This document shows, in pieces, positions 1 through 16,250 of a stretch of 64,000 bases of DNA. Source of the DNA: Blasia pusilla. Taxonomy: Eukaryota; Marchantiophyta; Marchantiopsida; Blasiales. The DNA lies in NCBI GenBank assembly GCA_050084515.1, contig CM114274.1:10044001-10108000 (forward strand), written 5' to 3'. The notes beneath the pieces were generated by a model. The model saw only the letters and a list, made by a program, of their open reading frames with translations, had not been told where the DNA came from and did no database searches. The position numbers and the translations under genes were made by a program. Position 1 is the stretch's first letter. Each line of letters starts with the position of its first letter.

Positions 1-2185
1 AAGTGTCATCCTGCGAGACATCGCTTTCTGAATCGCAGTTTTTTGGCTGCTATTTAGATCCATGTGTTGAAGAAAAGCTGAAACTAATCCTTTATGAGTA
101 CCCAAATTTTGACCACCTACTCGTGAAGGGGGGCTGTTCACTATGCTGAGCATATCTGCTGGCAGAGAAACAGCTGTTGCTGGTTGATTTCTCTCCTTCA
201 CCTTCGAAGTTGAGTCATTTATGGACCTTCCAGCTTCTGCTGCAATGATCATGTCCCTAAATGACAATAACCCTTCACCGATGTTTGCTAAACTCTCAGC
301 TGGTGTCGCATCATTGGTAACCCTTGCCTGGTTCACTGTGGACATTCCCGCACGTGTTGAAGGTGTTGATCCTTGGCGTATTGACGGTGAGGCAAATACC
401 TTGGTAGCCCACATGCACCGCTCAAATGCAACTTGATTGGCATACAAGTCCAACCGCCACTTTAATCTCTGATCTATGTCTCCAGACTGCCTTGAAGGCA
501 CTGCCACCCTCAGAAACCTAAAACAGAATCTCACATTATGAATTGTAAGTCGAATTGTCTGGTTGAGATAAAAGGTATTGAGACTTGATGGAATGAGCTA
601 TAATTGACTCAAGGGACCCTTCCACAAATATTATAACTCAGCTAAGAGGATAGCGAATCAATCAACCCTTTTAACTAATAAGCTCGATGATTCAATGGGT
701 AAAGGTGAGCAAGGCGATGGGCCAGGGATGAAGCTAATACCTTCGAGCCCTCTCCATGACAACCCCTTCAATAACAGAATCTTCTTCGTCGAGTGGATTC
801 CTTCTACTGATGGCGATGACATCCCCCTACAGCCCAAGAAAGAATATAGTAAGAAGCGGTTTTAAACGCTCAAAAATGTCTGATAAAAGTTGACGTTATC
901 TATCATTGAGAGGCAGTTCAGCTAACTTGCACGAGCCACCACCCTCCATCCATGATATGAATCTTTCAACACCACCTAAACACAGGCTCCTCGGTTTCGT
1001 TTCTCCTCGTATTATAATATTCGCATTTAAAACGAAGTGATGGGCTTGAAGGTGGTTGAACTGATGGTGACAACTGTGCTTCAAACTTAAATTGAAGAGC
1101 TTTGCTGCTGGAATAGATAAGTACCTGACTGAATTGGTGGTGGACTGGTAAAATACCATTTCCCTGAGTCATGTAAAACTGCAGCACCGTGTCCCTGCAT
1201 CAAGTCCTATCAGTCCCAGATGAAACAAACCTGAATATCAAGACCATCGCAAACATACATTACTCAAAGCTCTGGGATGAGGATGTTCAGTCTTAAAGTT
1301 TCCAGTCAGCAAGATGAAGCACAATGCTCGAGAAAAGATCCAGAAATCCCTTCTTTAAGATTCATATCTAGCACGGCACTGGCAGACACCAACCAGTCGT
1401 GCTGCAGGGCAGAGGGTAGTCTACTACAAAGTAGAACTTGGCACTATCAAGCTAAACTCAAATCCCACATGCAAGAGTCTGCATACCGATAAAGGCTTCC
1501 ATCCAGACGTACAGAGAGGTCAAAAAGTGCCATGCCCTCGTCCTGTAAGCGATTCTTGGGCCAATTTTTCAGCCTTTCTTTCATCGCCAGCATTTCTTCT
1601 GCCTGAACAATTGCACTTTGTTAGTTCTTTTCGCTGTGGAAACGGGCAAGGGAAATGAGCCTTGGTGAGACGAATCATTGAACTTGAGACAGTTTGTCCC
1701 CGCCATCGCCCAGAAAAACAATTTCGTGCACTTCTGAGGATTGTCAAGAATTTAAGACAGTGAACCGTTCGGCTGTCCTAGCGAACATTGTAAAAGGAGA
1801 TGGCAATTCCCAGAGGAAGTAGGAAAGGTAAATTGAATATGGGAAACACAAAACACCATATTTGCTTGAATGGGTGGCAACTATTTCAGAAATACGTGTA
1901 ACCGAGGAGGCTTACCAGCTCCGCCTCTAAAGCACGAGCGAAACGAGAGCGATAGTTCTCAAGCGCTTGTCGACGTTGCTCTTGCTTGGCAGCGCGCTGT
2001 CTGGTGCCCTTCTCTCCATCCTGTAGCCTCAGTTTAGCCTGGCACTTCAAAGCAGCTCCAGGAACCAATTCGCAATTACTCAGACGAACTGATCTACGTA
2101 TCACGAAATTGGGACGTTCCACGAAGGAGAAATTGGAACCAGATGTGACGTGACACGAAAAACCGCAGGCTGCTGCCATATTCAT
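1..2185 (-). CDS. SF1 helicase (UPF1/IGHMBP2-like), probably plastid-targeted; 3' part beyond window
   Basis: Five exons can be joined on the minus strand: 2185-1916, 1602-1487, 1194-1125, 826-741 and 517-1. All have GT-AG borders and consistent phases, giving 353 residues before the window ends. The start MNMAAACGF opens a Ser/Arg-rich, acid-poor leader like a plastid transit peptide, followed by a basic helical stretch (about residues 60-90). The next exons read like the beta-barrel domain that precedes the motor in SF1B helicases: ALFDLSVRLDGSLYRDTVL, then HHQFSQGDVIAISRRNPL, then RRFLRVAVPSRQSGDIDQRL. The last exon ends in LNSSQKTAIQKAMSRRMTL, the Q-motif-like segment that normally sits just before the Walker A loop. 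Walker A and all later motifs lie outside the window, so ATPase integrity cannot be judged. In this family the protein unwinds RNA or DNA; the organelle is inferred from the leader only. Confidence 0.75.
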
Positions 2186-4253
2186 GATCCACTTCTGGAG
2201 CTCGCTTCCCAGTCAACACTCATGCTCTGACTTCGTGGAATCGCTGAACACTGCTCAGTCATAGAGTTGCCAGCAATTCCACTTGACGGAGATGAATGCG
2301 CATTTCAGATCGGGGTGGTTAAAAGTCTAGCTCCGGGTAGCTAGTGTGAAGCCCTCAAGCCTCGCTCTCCTCCTAATAAAGCAACGTACAGAGTTAGGAG
2401 ACTCAAGACAAGGTTAGGCTGACTGTTGCATGCAATGGACAATGCGCATCATCACACTGGCTAGGGAGCAATTGAGAAGATGCTGTGAATGGCTGGATTC
2501 CTGCTCCCTGCTGCCTTCACAAGGTGCAGAATGTGGAGATCCAGGAGAAAGTAGGCGAATTATGTGGTGAATTAATCTGAACACTCGTGGCTATTGTGTC
2601 ACGAGACCACGGATTCTGGCAAGGGGGAACCCACAAAGCTGAAGGTCCAGTAGATGTTGTCTGAATCAGAAAAGGAGCTCCCATGACGCCAGACAGCAAC
2701 AGGCAACCTGTACTCCTCTATGATACACAGCTCGTTGCTCTAGCAGTTATACATTTAGTACAAGTGCAAGAACCCACGAGGCGGAATGGCAAGCAGATGC
2801 TTTCTATAACAGAGATGGAGCTCGCGTGATACTGCATCCACTACGGCCGTCGTGTGTACCCTCCCCTCAATGGTTGGTTGATCTCGCTCGCAGTCATGCT
2901 TTCACAAGCAACTAACCCCACCAACGGCCAAGACGTGATGCTGTTCTCGGGACCTTTGGGGCCTCATCCTTTATATGTTGGACCTACCAGGTCCAACATA
3001 TAGAGGATCACGCCACATACAGTTCCGGGAAAGTTGGAGGCGAATCCACAGTATAGGCACCAAGGAGGCATCCTACCCCTAGTCAAAAGTGACCGCGGAC
3101 TGGAGGCACACTGGCCGACAGTCAATACCCACAGCTGCAAAGTTAGTGTACTACAGTTAGAAACAAGCGCTAAACCAGCGAACGCACACTAACAGTATTT
3201 GTTTTCCTCTGAAGAGTGAAAATGAGCTCCAGGGTCAGTTGCCACGGCTAGACGAAGCTGCAGTTCCAACACATGCACTTGTGCCTTAAAGTATAATTTA
3301 TGTCCTCGATGACACTTGCCGTTAACACTATATGCATTCATTCTATTTGGAATAAACCGATGGCCATGCATAGGCCAGATTTTGGCGGAGGAATTGTTTA
3401 GTAATACCAATCAGCCATCGTCACGAGGCACGGTGCTTTGTACCTGGCAGTAAATCGGGATACGATTTCATAGGTCAACACGAAAGACCAGAATCATCCT
3501 CTTTTGTTTATGGTGAAGAGGATTCATCAGATGGAGATGGTGAGAATTTTTCACACTACGCAAACAATCAGGCGGTCCACAAGTTCCAAAAATTGGCCAA
3601 AAAGTGTGGTCTGATTCTCGTGGACGCATCGACATGATAATAAGAATATATACAAGCTGCCACATCTACATCCAATTGGTGTCAGAGATGGAAGAGAACT
3701 TGGGCTCAGGTGGTCGTAAACTAAAGCGGAACTCTCCAGAGGTTCATCCAAAAAACCTTCACCCCCTGCGACGTGAGTTATTGCACAGAGAGGTTATATC
3801 GAGCTCAAGCAGCCGTTCCCTTGACCTGAGCAAGTCCCTTTCTGAAAACCCCCAATAATCATGTGCAACAGTACTGATTTGTATGATGAACCCCTACGAT
3901 CTAAAGATGAATCGGAGTGGCCAGGAGAAAACTACAATTTTGTCTATTACAGTCAACTGGGTTCTCTTCGACTGACTTTAAATTGGTAACAACTATCAGA
4001 AGCAGCCGTTGTTTGCGGTCCCCAACGTTTGAATCTGAATCTTCCAAAGATCATCACGCAACCAACATGCAGCCATGGTTTCAACCAAGACTCCAGTTCC
4101 AGATCACAATACCTCAAACGCACTTACCCCCAAGGGTGCTGTGCACTACAGAAACTGAAAGGAAAAGCGAAGTAGAGTGTGCATTTGCTAAGTAGTATGC
4201 TGTACCAGATGACATTTACAGGTCCTCTTCTCACAAGACAAAGCTCATGAGAT
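2186..4253. other. Intergenic region between helicase start and PATROL1 stop
   Basis: This interval must hold the 5' UTR and promoter of the minus-strand helicase (right of 2185) and the 3' UTR of the minus-strand PATROL1-like gene (left of 4254). Open frames here are short and none matches a family I know. The one clear structure is the inverted repeat at 2966-3008, listed separately. Confidence 0.5.
2966..3008. repeat. Near-perfect 20-bp inverted repeat with 3-nt loop
   Basis: Arms 2966-2985 and 2989-3008 pair at 19 of 20 positions around the loop ACC; the inner 14 pairs (TATATGTTGGACCT and its complement) are perfect. As RNA it would form a tight hairpin. It lies about 0.8 kb upstream of the helicase start. 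It could be a small MITE remnant or a hairpin RNA; nothing decides this. Confidence 0.75.
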
Positions 4254-7200
4254 CTACTTGTTCACAGTAAGCTTTTTTGGTATATTGAAAGCTTTTTTCA
4301 AGTATTTTGAGGCTGTTCTATCTGCCCGATAGCAAAGTACGCGTAAAATTGTGTTCGCATCTGAAGGACCCCAGTCCCCTGTTGTGCGTGGAAGTGGAGC
4401 AGATTTGAATCTGCTTGAGGTGCCCTGGTCCGCTTCCGGGTAAAGAGTTCGAAGTGTTTCTATTAATTTCTCAGATGAAGTATGAAACAAAGTCAAAACC
4501 TGGCGGACCTGTGCTGCAGCACCCTGCACCAAATCGTTTGGCAGACCTTCACCATCGGCTGTGAATAAATCTATCAGAGCTGTAAGATCTTCCTCCAAAA
4601 CATCAGCATCCTGGAACGAAAATGCTCGGGAAGGGCCTCCAGCTAGAAGCACCAATGTTAGACAATCTATGGATGCCTTCATTAGAGCTCCCACAATCCG
4701 GTTGCGCAAACTTTCTGAGACTGTATCAGCAATTGTCCCTAGCTCAGGATCCAGCTGTTCCATGACTTGAGAGATCCTTGCATTTTCCACACCACCTGCA
4801 TATAGTCCCTCCCAAAAGACAAGCTGTAGGTCGTGGAAGACAACTCTATAAGCAGCAAGCTCAATCAGCAACTGAACTCCTTTATCTACCTCTGCTCCCA
4901 CATAACGAAAGCTGTTATCCCCATCTCCCTCTGCTAAGGGACTGTTCCGTCCATTCTGCCCCATAGTAGATGGCCCATCCTTCCAACCATACTTCAACCT
5001 CTTTTGAATGTACTGTACTTCAGTTTGAATGTGATGCAGAGTGTTGATGCGTACACACAGATTAATCAATGCTGAACCTTTGTGCGCTAGTCCAAGTTGT
5101 GATGATGTCTTGCTCTTATGAGAATGAAGTCCTGGTCGCCAACTTCCTTTGTGTTGAAGTGCTGACGTAGAATATCTTGTAAGAGCTGGTAATGATGGAA
5201 TATATTGCTTCTTATCTTCTGGACATGGTCAAAAGACGAGAAGAATTGGCAACATAATGTTGATTAGAAGAAATACAATTATTGGACTTTACTGGAAGGG
5301 GAAAAAGCTGTGAAGACCTGACTTACTGACCAAAAAATATTGCTATGTCACCATGCAACTGAGAGGAGCATCTACATTAGTTTCAGAGGATACAATTTCG
5401 TACAGGTACACCAGCCAGAACACAGCACCCGCAGCTATAATTCAATCCACTATCACTTTGACATAAGATCCTCTTTACACTAACCATTAATCACCTACAG
5501 AGGTTAGTATGAGCAACTCACCACAACCATCCAAGGTCTTTCTACAATACAGTTGAATAGCCCCCTCTACACCTGATACCAGCTGTTCCAAGTAGAGAGC
5601 CTCCTTTGATATGGGCAGGATAAAGAAGCAATCCATCGTTTCTTCAATGATCCGAAGAACTTCTACTGATGACGCAGCAAAGCACTCCCTGGTAGCTTTT
5701 GGTTTCCATTGCTGGCAAACACACAGAAGGTAAACAACAGCAGGGAGAGGAAATGGGAACCAGCATTCTCTCACTCACATCCAAGTATCTGTAGCTTTTA
5801 CACAAGCAACTGACAATCAAAACATAAAGATTAGTGGCTAAAACAATTTTTTACCTTTAAAATACTCTCCGTTCTTTTTCTATAATGCCTGATGCATGTT
5901 TCCTCACCTAGACTGAAAATACATATGCCTATCCCACGAACTTTTCTAATGATGGTCATGTCAAATAAGGTGCCCAGTACAAGCCCAGTTCAGATATACC
6001 TCATTCTGGATATTCCGATCGACCCACTCAAGAAGGTGTGCCAATGCCTCCTGGAGCCACTTCTTTGACAGCCTATCAATGACAGATTCTGCCTCAAAAG
6101 GCTGCATTTCTCTCATCAATCCCTTACCGCCATCATCTGCATCTACCGCATCTTCTACAGCAGTCTGGACAAGCTCTTTCTCAAGTTTGTCAGCTGCTTG
6201 CAAAACCTGTAGATTATCTGGTGTCATTCCTGTGAGGCCATTCACAAATTGCGAATACTCCCTTCCAAAGCAAGAATGAAGGGTGGCTGCAGCTACACCT
6301 CCTGCACACGTGTGCCATCGTTTCAGCACAGTACTAAATTTGCTTCTTTCTTCATCAGCCAGTAATCCTATATCGGTTGCCAGAACCATCAGAGCTGGGC
6401 GAGGTGCATTTCCATTTTTGAAGGATCTCCTTCTGGTGTCGGCTGTTTCCATCATCTGCCGGGATCAACTATCAGCAATCAGTCTATCTCACCTTAGAAC
6501 AGAAAATAGTCTCTCTCTGAAACTCGACATTGCTAGCAGGACAGCCACAGAAAACCAGACAAAAAAAAATGGGTAATAAATTCCATAACCCCCAAGACAA
6601 CTTGGATTTCAATCAGTCTGGCCTATGCAAGATAACGAAGGCACGTAACCTGTGAGTTTAACATCACACAAACCTGAGCAAACGCAGCTTTTAGAGATGA
6701 TCTAATATACTGCTCAACCTTCGTACTTTCAAAATTGGAGAGATCTCTTTGCTTGCGCATAGCTCCCTGCTTCATGTTCTCCTCGAGAATTCTTCCAGCA
6801 GAAAGCCCCAGGGAAAGGACCGCTTCCATGACCCCATCTGCTCCTCTAGGGAAAGTCTCATGGTATGCCAGGAGTCTCTGCTCAGCCCACGCCTGGATAA
6901 TTGACAAAGCTGAATGGAATGCCTCGGCATGAAAATCCACCTTGACATTTGGGTCTGATGCAACTTCTTTAATATGCTCTTCAGCAGCTACCAGTAGACT
7001 TGCCTCCACTTGTTCTGTGGCGACAAACTGACGGAATAATATCCACATAAAGCACAGATTGTGTAGCATCTGATTGACTCCTAGAATACCCCAAGTTTTC
7101 TTCATCATTTCCAAGACATCATCCACTTCGGCTATGAGCACAGATTCTTCCAGAATGTCAAAACAAGAAGACAGGAGTGCCAGATAGAGATGAACATTCA

Positions 7201-8241
7201 ATGGGAATCCATCAGCCCAATGGATAGGGCCACTCGGACTGTCACTGCTCCCTGTTCGTCCTGCCTTGGCAATGGCGGCAGCCCGCAAGGCACTCCAGGC
7301 TTCATTACCTTTGCCTGTTTCACCAGAATTTCCCGCCAATTCTGTCAGCATTCTTTGAAGTCTACTGGAGAGATTCCTGTCACCACCTGCCTGACTCACA
7401 GCAGGGTAAACAATCAAGCCAGCTTCCAGCACTCGCAGCTGCCTCTTTCTCCATCGCTCATATTTTGAGGGATCCGAGAATTGTGAAGCACTGCAATTCT
7501 GCAGGAGCTCCAAAGGAACCAGTATGGCCTCAATGGGCTTCCCAATCTGTGAGCCCAAACCGTATTCCATCAGCTCGCTGTTAAAAAATATCTGATGTAT
7601 TTCTCTTCAACCTCAGCCCACGGTATTCACAATAACGTTTCATAAAATACGACACTGGTATCATTCGGCCACAAACGATCAGTAAGCAAGCTTACAACGG
7701 ACGAAGTGTCCCAAGTTGCCCACTGACAACAATCACCTCACGTAAACCCACTACATTAATGTCTCAAAAATGGAGAAGTAGACTGCTTCGCGAGTAATCC
7801 TGACAATGGACACCACACCACAACTCCAGCACAAGTGCTGCTCAATACCTGTCCCGTGAAGGCACGCAACAAAGCTCGCCTGATTCGGTCATCGCTGTCG
7901 TCGGTGATCCGCATTTGGTACTGTACAATCTCAGCAGTTGTAGGAGGCTTTCTCCCATGGCTCGCTGGATGGTGCGCCTTGTCCTTGCCTAAAGTTAGAG
8001 CGGTCCTCAGACGGTGGGTGGAGAACGACGTCATTCCAATTTTGTGTTTGGAAGCTTGAGTACGAGCGCTCAATGCAGTGTGTCCACATGCTGCAACGAA
8101 TATCTCATAAGCTGTTTCTCTTACGTCGTCCTCTGACAATTCGATTTCCAACTCTGGAAATGGTGAGTCCAGATTTCCATCAGAAATCGACAGAAGTCTC
8201 ATAGGAGGGTCGGGGGTACTAGGTGCCATCTTCAGTACCAT
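4254..8241 (-). CDS. PATROL1: PATROL1-like protein (DUF810, MUN/Munc13-like domain)
   Basis: Five exons, 8241-7849, 7546-6674, 6455-6000, 5711-5522 and 5218-4254, all with GT-AG borders and compatible phases, encode 958 residues. Arabidopsis PATROL1 is longer, about 1100 residues, mainly at the N-terminus. Recognisable blocks in order are ELSEDDVRETAYEIFVAACG (N-terminal), RIRRALLRAFTGQ, VPLELLQN, HWADGFPLNVHLYLALL, KTWGILGVNQMLHNLCF, AGGVAAATLHSCFG, ADKLEKELVQTAVEDAVDA, LINLCVRINTLHHIQTEV, VLLAGGPSRAF and TILRVLCYRADRTASKYLKK at the C-terminus. In Arabidopsis the protein tethers vesicles that deliver the plasma-membrane H+-ATPase AHA1, so stomata open normally. An alternative start is the Met at 8229. 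The gene looks intact. The next gene upstream on the same strand is a RabE GTPase, also of exocytosis. Confidence 0.93.
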
Positions 8242-11200
8242 GCCTCGTGAGCCCGATACACCTTAAGAGGCTTGAAATATTCGGAAACTGCTATGATCCC
8301 TACCGATGGTCTACGTGAATGAGGAAATTCTATAAAACCTGAAAATGCTACTGGGCAGCAAACAACCGTGTGATTACCTATAGAATGCTGCGTCTCCAAG
8401 ACTCTGCCGACTACGGGAATAAACTCCGCCAAGGTGAGAGATACACTAGCTTACACTGGCTTCAGCCTCTTCAAATCTTTTGATTGCCACAATTCCTTTA
8501 TGTGCGCTGTCGAAAAGAACCATCCGAGGTGATATGGATCCCACACCAAGACAAGAATCGAAGTCAAATCCATGACGGCCCAGGGCATACGAGGTCTTCG
8601 GAATTCATGATCAACCGCCAGATTTTCAAACTCGGTGGGAAACAGCACCAGCGTCTGCGCACGAGTTTCCAGAACCACTCAGCTGACTAATGTACAAAGT
8701 ATCTGTAAACCTTGGAACTCGCCCGACAGTTCGCTCAAAAATCACGTTATAACACTCACTCGTCATTCAGGATGAACTTGCAGCTCCGTCGAGGAAAGTG
8801 GCAGACAGTGCACACACTAAACACCGGATCACTTCAGGCAACCAAGGCTGTGCAATTGCGACAATGAGTTCAAAGTTTCGGCTAATCCTTAGGCCAAACA
8901 ACAAAGTAGTTTTTTAAAAGATGTTGGAAGAGTTGCACTACAAGAAGACATTTCTTACACATTGAAGTAAAACAAATTAGAGGTATAGTACTCTTGCATG
9001 ACATGATGTACTACATCCTTTTTTCTGAAGGGTTTCTTATTCTAAATCCTCTCAGTTTAAATACATTTATTAATGTCCTTTCTTTTTCCTATCCGTCCTT
9101 CATTTTAAAATTCTATCACACTTTTAACTTAAGTTAATAAAAAAAAAGTTAATAATGAGAGGTAATTTAAATCTATGCATTGCACGGCCTTACATTAATA
9201 CCATTAGGGTCAATATTTTTCATATCCATAACTATCCACGGGAATTCCATTAACAATTCATCATTCATCATTTAGAATTAATTTGAAAAAAATTTATTGA
9301 TACATTTTTTAAATAGAAAACTGATATTGAAAATAAAATAATGCATGACAAGAAGGATAAAAACCCAACAAATGAGACAAACCTATGAACCCTAACTAAT
9401 AGTTACGGAAATCGCTACCGTAAAGCACCTTTGACTCGCGCTTATATATCTCCCTGTCACGCTGCTTTCGTCGCAGGCGACCGAGCACTTCCCCTGCGCT
9501 GAACTTAGATTCAAGCGCAAGGAAGAAAGTAAGAATTCGCCGAAGGAACCTTCTCACGCACAGACGTCACAGGATCGTGATGATCGGGATCGGATTTTCT
9601 GTGCGTCGTCGATTCAGGATAAAGCGCGCTAAGCTGTCTGCCTCGGACCCAGTCGGACGGCACATTACTGGAGGGCCGGCGAGTCACTTGCCGAACCGAG
9701 TAAGAGGTTCAGACCCGAGCCGGAGACGCGGCCTCCCCGCTTTTCCGAAGCAAAGCGTGCTGCGGTGCCTCCCCTCCGTCTTCTTCTTTATGCGCTTTGT
9801 GTAAATCTCATTCTACAATAACCGCGTCGGCCCAAATACGCACTCAGTTAATTACGGCGTGTCAAAGCATGAGTCCACCGACGCATCAGATTACGGACCA
9901 GACGTAATCAGTCAATGCGACCGTACGGGCGCGAGCTTAATCCGCACAATAGCCGGAAAGTAATGACAATGGCTGGTGAGTAGACTCAATATTGCAGTCG
10001 TCATCAAGAGGGACAACACTTCGTCGAGTTAGCTTCGATTCTTTCCTCGAAGTGTGTGCACGTCTTCTCCACTCAAGAGATAGATTTTCTTTAGTTACTA
10101 TGCTCTTATAATGTAGACATGAGGTTTCCATCACTTTGCAATGCACCAAAGTCAATGGGATAATCCCGCGAGCTCAAATTCTAGGAGATGCCAATATTGT
10201 AGGCCTTCTTGCTGGCAGTCATGTGCCTTTAGTTGCTTTTTTTTTTATTGTGGATGAGATTAGATTTTGGGGATACTTCTTGTGTTCTTCGTCCCTAGTT
10301 GGATGTGGCTTACTTGAATCCCAACTCTTTGAGTTTGCCCTCCTTGTACTTTAAATGGATAATTTTTTACTGGATAACAACCAATCCATGTGTCATCATT
10401 TTCGCGCCCAAAATAAATTTTCTACACCCAAAAGTTTCGTGCATAGAAAAATTGCTGGAGGTTTAGGCACCGTGTTATTTTCCTTAAAATGCTTTTACAA
10501 AAATACATCAGAAATATATATGGGGTGCCATAGGTGTAATTGAGACCCGTAATAACCCCACCCCACACACAAAGCAATGGGAAGACGGTATTTCCCGTAG
10601 GTCGTGAACTTGCCAGCAGCTTCGGGAATTACGGATCACGACAGTCTTTGACCACATCTTGAGTTACGGCGCAGACTCCAACGCGATCCCGATCTCCTTG
10701 TGGATCTCGTCGCAAGGGTAGGACTTACACGATCTTGCGAAGGTTCTTCTTCAGGACAGCGTTTCCCAGTTCCTCACCCTCTCCGCGAAGTTATATCTTT
10801 GACTTGGAACTATGTTCAGTTCGGCATCGGCGATACATTCACTCTCTCTCTCTCGGTGTCCTCTTTCCGCTTTCCTTTCTTTTTTTCTACTGGAGAGTTT
10901 GCGGCGTCTGATTGACAAGTTCCAGTTGGAGAGTTTCGCGCATTCCTGACCTCACGATTCGATTCGCTTCACGAGAGAGGTTCTTTCTGTTGACAGGTTC
11001 CAGAGTTTGACTGATGAGGACTGTGAAGTGATTCGATCCGCTTCACCGGAGAGTTTCCTTGGGGATTGACAGGTCGGAGTGATGAGGCGCAAGTGTGACA
11101 GTGCAACTTCGTAAAATGCGATACAAGATAAAATAGAAGATAATGAGAAACAGTCGGAGACGGAGTTTGTGGTTTGGCCTCAACGCGCGATCAGGTTTTA

Positions 11201-12475
11201 CGTCGCATGGGGAAACGGTCAATTATGACCCGCAGCCGCGTCCGTCCAGACGTGTCGTGTCAGGTCATACCGGCTCGCGAGATCGGCGTGGGGGCGTGTA
11301 GCACTAGTGATTGCGGATTGGATATTTGAGTGGAAGACGACAGTCGGGTATTTTTCTGAGATCATGGTGGGATTGGCAGGAGATAAGCATGCTGTCACCG
11401 GCCTACAACCCAATGTTAGTCGAGTTCTTTTGTTGGATCAAGTGGGCATGGAAGCGGGATCGCATTTGGGTGCGGTGGGGGCAGATGGACTCTGATGCCA
11501 TGGTTCCAGGAGTCGGTCAGCTGCTGCGGACACGCAATATCCTGACGTGGAATTGCCTCCATGGGTGTAAACGGAGTCAACCGCTAGGAAGTGTGATTAG
11601 ACTCCCTCCACTGGATGTGGAAATGCAAAATTGACACTCCGCCAGATGTGATGACTGCTGGTTTACAATCTTGGAAGTTTGATTGATTGCCCGCTGCACT
11701 TGGGAGAGGTACGACAGGAATTTGATTAAATTGGTTCGTTACTAGAAGGTCTCATGTCCTAGCTTCAGCTGCGGTGAGAATAGTGGCGGCTGTCAACTAG
11801 GAGCCGACCCAGGTTCCACAAGTCATGCTGCTGCCTTCGTACAAACACATCTTGCCCAGAAGAAAAACAATCATTCAGCTTGCATTCGGTCACACACAAA
11901 TGAGAAAAAATGGAGTCGGACAAAAATTGCGTCTTGTTGACTGTCAGAGACGAAGGCAACGGCTTCAAAAAGTTGAAAAATGGATGCCACTTAAGAGCCG
12001 TCTTTTTCCATTTCCTTTGAGAAATCAAATCACAGTAATTACAAGTTGCTTAAGCTACTTCATTCTACTCTCGTTATAAGTGTTCTCGTAATCAAAGAAA
12101 TCATCCTAACTGCACAGAGATTGACCATTCCCAAGCTTCTCAAACTTTGACTCAGTTCTCTGCAGAAGCGATGAGAAATCAGAGATGAAAAAGAATAAAT
12201 GATCAATAGGAATTAGTTTACCTTATTGATCCTAGTACAAGATAGCAGTCAGGATGGCACAAATGACAGTGATTTGTCACTTCCTAAAAAGCCTCACACT
12301 GTTTAATGATCTCCCAGCAACTCACTTGAGAACTCTTGCGTGTGAGAACCAACATCATTTCATCCATCCTCGATTGGTTGGACATTTCATACACAACCTG
12401 CAGCAAACCCAATTGCTCGAAATCCACACACCAAGAGTTCAGCCGTTGACAAGGAACCAATCTTACTGAACTGTT
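8242..12475. other. Intergenic region between PATROL1-like and RabE genes
   Basis: This holds the 5' UTR/promoter of the PATROL1-like gene and the 3' UTR of RabE. 8.9-9.4 kb is AT-rich; 9.4-9.83 kb is more GC-rich, with a TATATAT at about 9444. I find no coding exon in either strand and no tRNA fold. 10.9-11.1 kb holds degenerate direct repeats, listed separately. Confidence 0.45.
10880..11085. repeat. Degenerate tandem repeats of about 75 bp
   Basis: The phrase pair GATTCGATYCGCTTCAC / GAGAGTTT / TTGACAGGT recurs about three times, at roughly 10893-10935, 10955-11010 and 11030-11080, with substitutions and small indels. It follows a CT run at 10840-10856. I see no coding role. Confidence 0.5.
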
Positions 12476-15277
<2,802 letters not shown>

Positions 15278-15886
15278 TCCTGCTTACTTCCCTAAGCTGC
15301 AGCACTACCTCTCCCTTCCTTATGATTGACAGTAAATCTTCCACTGCTGCTCCGCCCTGTCGCTGCTACCCCAGCATCCGCAACCTACAACTTCGAAGCT
15401 GCCAAAAAAATGCACGGAAGCGCCTCAAACGAAAGCAACGGGAACTAACATTTCTACCAACGCAAATCCCTAAAACCCGAATCCTGCTGAAAACTCTGAA
15501 ATCCCCGACAGCAAAAGCCACCGATCGCATCCACAACACCTTCAACAACATCCATTCGCCCTCGGTAGCACAGGGTCTCTCCTACTCCTACCTGTCCCGC
15601 CTCCAAAATCGTCGAACCCCAATTCGTTTGCTGGCTCCCTACCCTAAACCCGCCAAACTCCTCCTCCTCCTCCTCCTCCTCCTCCTCCTCCTCCTCCCTT
15701 CTTCTTCTTCTTCTTCTTCTTCTTCCTCCGCCTCTCCTCTCTTCTGCCCGTCCTCCCGCCCGCCCGCCTTCCAACCTTTCTTTCCTTCGCATCAATCAAA
15801 ACCTCCTCCCTCCTCCGTTAATTTCCTTGATTGATCCACCTCAAGCTCCTCCTCCTCCTCCTCCTCCTCCTCCTCCTCCTAATCCG

Positions 15887-15930
<44 letters not shown>

Positions 15931-16250
15931 CGCGCTTCTCCTTCCTGTCCTCTCCGCTTCCTTCCCCGGAGCCCGAATGACACTGCCACTCCAACCCTTT
16001 CTCAGCTACTCGTCTCCCTTCCCTTCCCGTCTCGTCTCCTCCCAACACAACGCCAAAGGACGACAACAAACAGTCGCACGCGCATGCACCACAACTACAA
16101 CAACCACAAGAGCGAGCGGCACCCACTACAGCCCACGAGGAGAAGAGAAGAGAAGAGGAGCGAGTAGATCCGCGCAGACAGGCAGACAGACAGACACACA
16201 CACACACCAGCGAAGCGTACAGAAATGACGAAGGCGATCGAGGAGGCGAG
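15278..16250 (-). promoter_or_regulatory. RabE upstream/5' UTR region with GA and GAG tracts
   Basis: Read in the RabE direction, this region carries long purine tracts: a (GA)n run of about 32 nt at 15890-15922, (GAG)n at 15660-15698 and 15846-15880, and (GAA)n at 15700-15727. Such tracts are common in plant 5' UTRs and core promoters and bind GAGA-type BBR/BPC factors; that role is inferred here. The open frames across it are low-complexity (poly-Leu, poly-Pro, poly-Glu) and are not taken as genes. Confidence 0.6.

Noticed and set aside
9690-9735. tRNA-like GGTTCAGACCC
   Set aside because: It does not fold into a cloverleaf and lacks a matching D arm and acceptor stem.
9577-9804. 75-codon open frame in a GC-rich patch
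   Set aside because: No family match, no splice partners, and composition is set by local GC content.
15322-16228. Overlapping open frames on both strands, up to 170 codons
   Set aside because: They consist of Leu, Ser, Pro, Arg or Glu runs made by CTC, TTC and CT microsatellites upstream of RabE; no domain or splice context.
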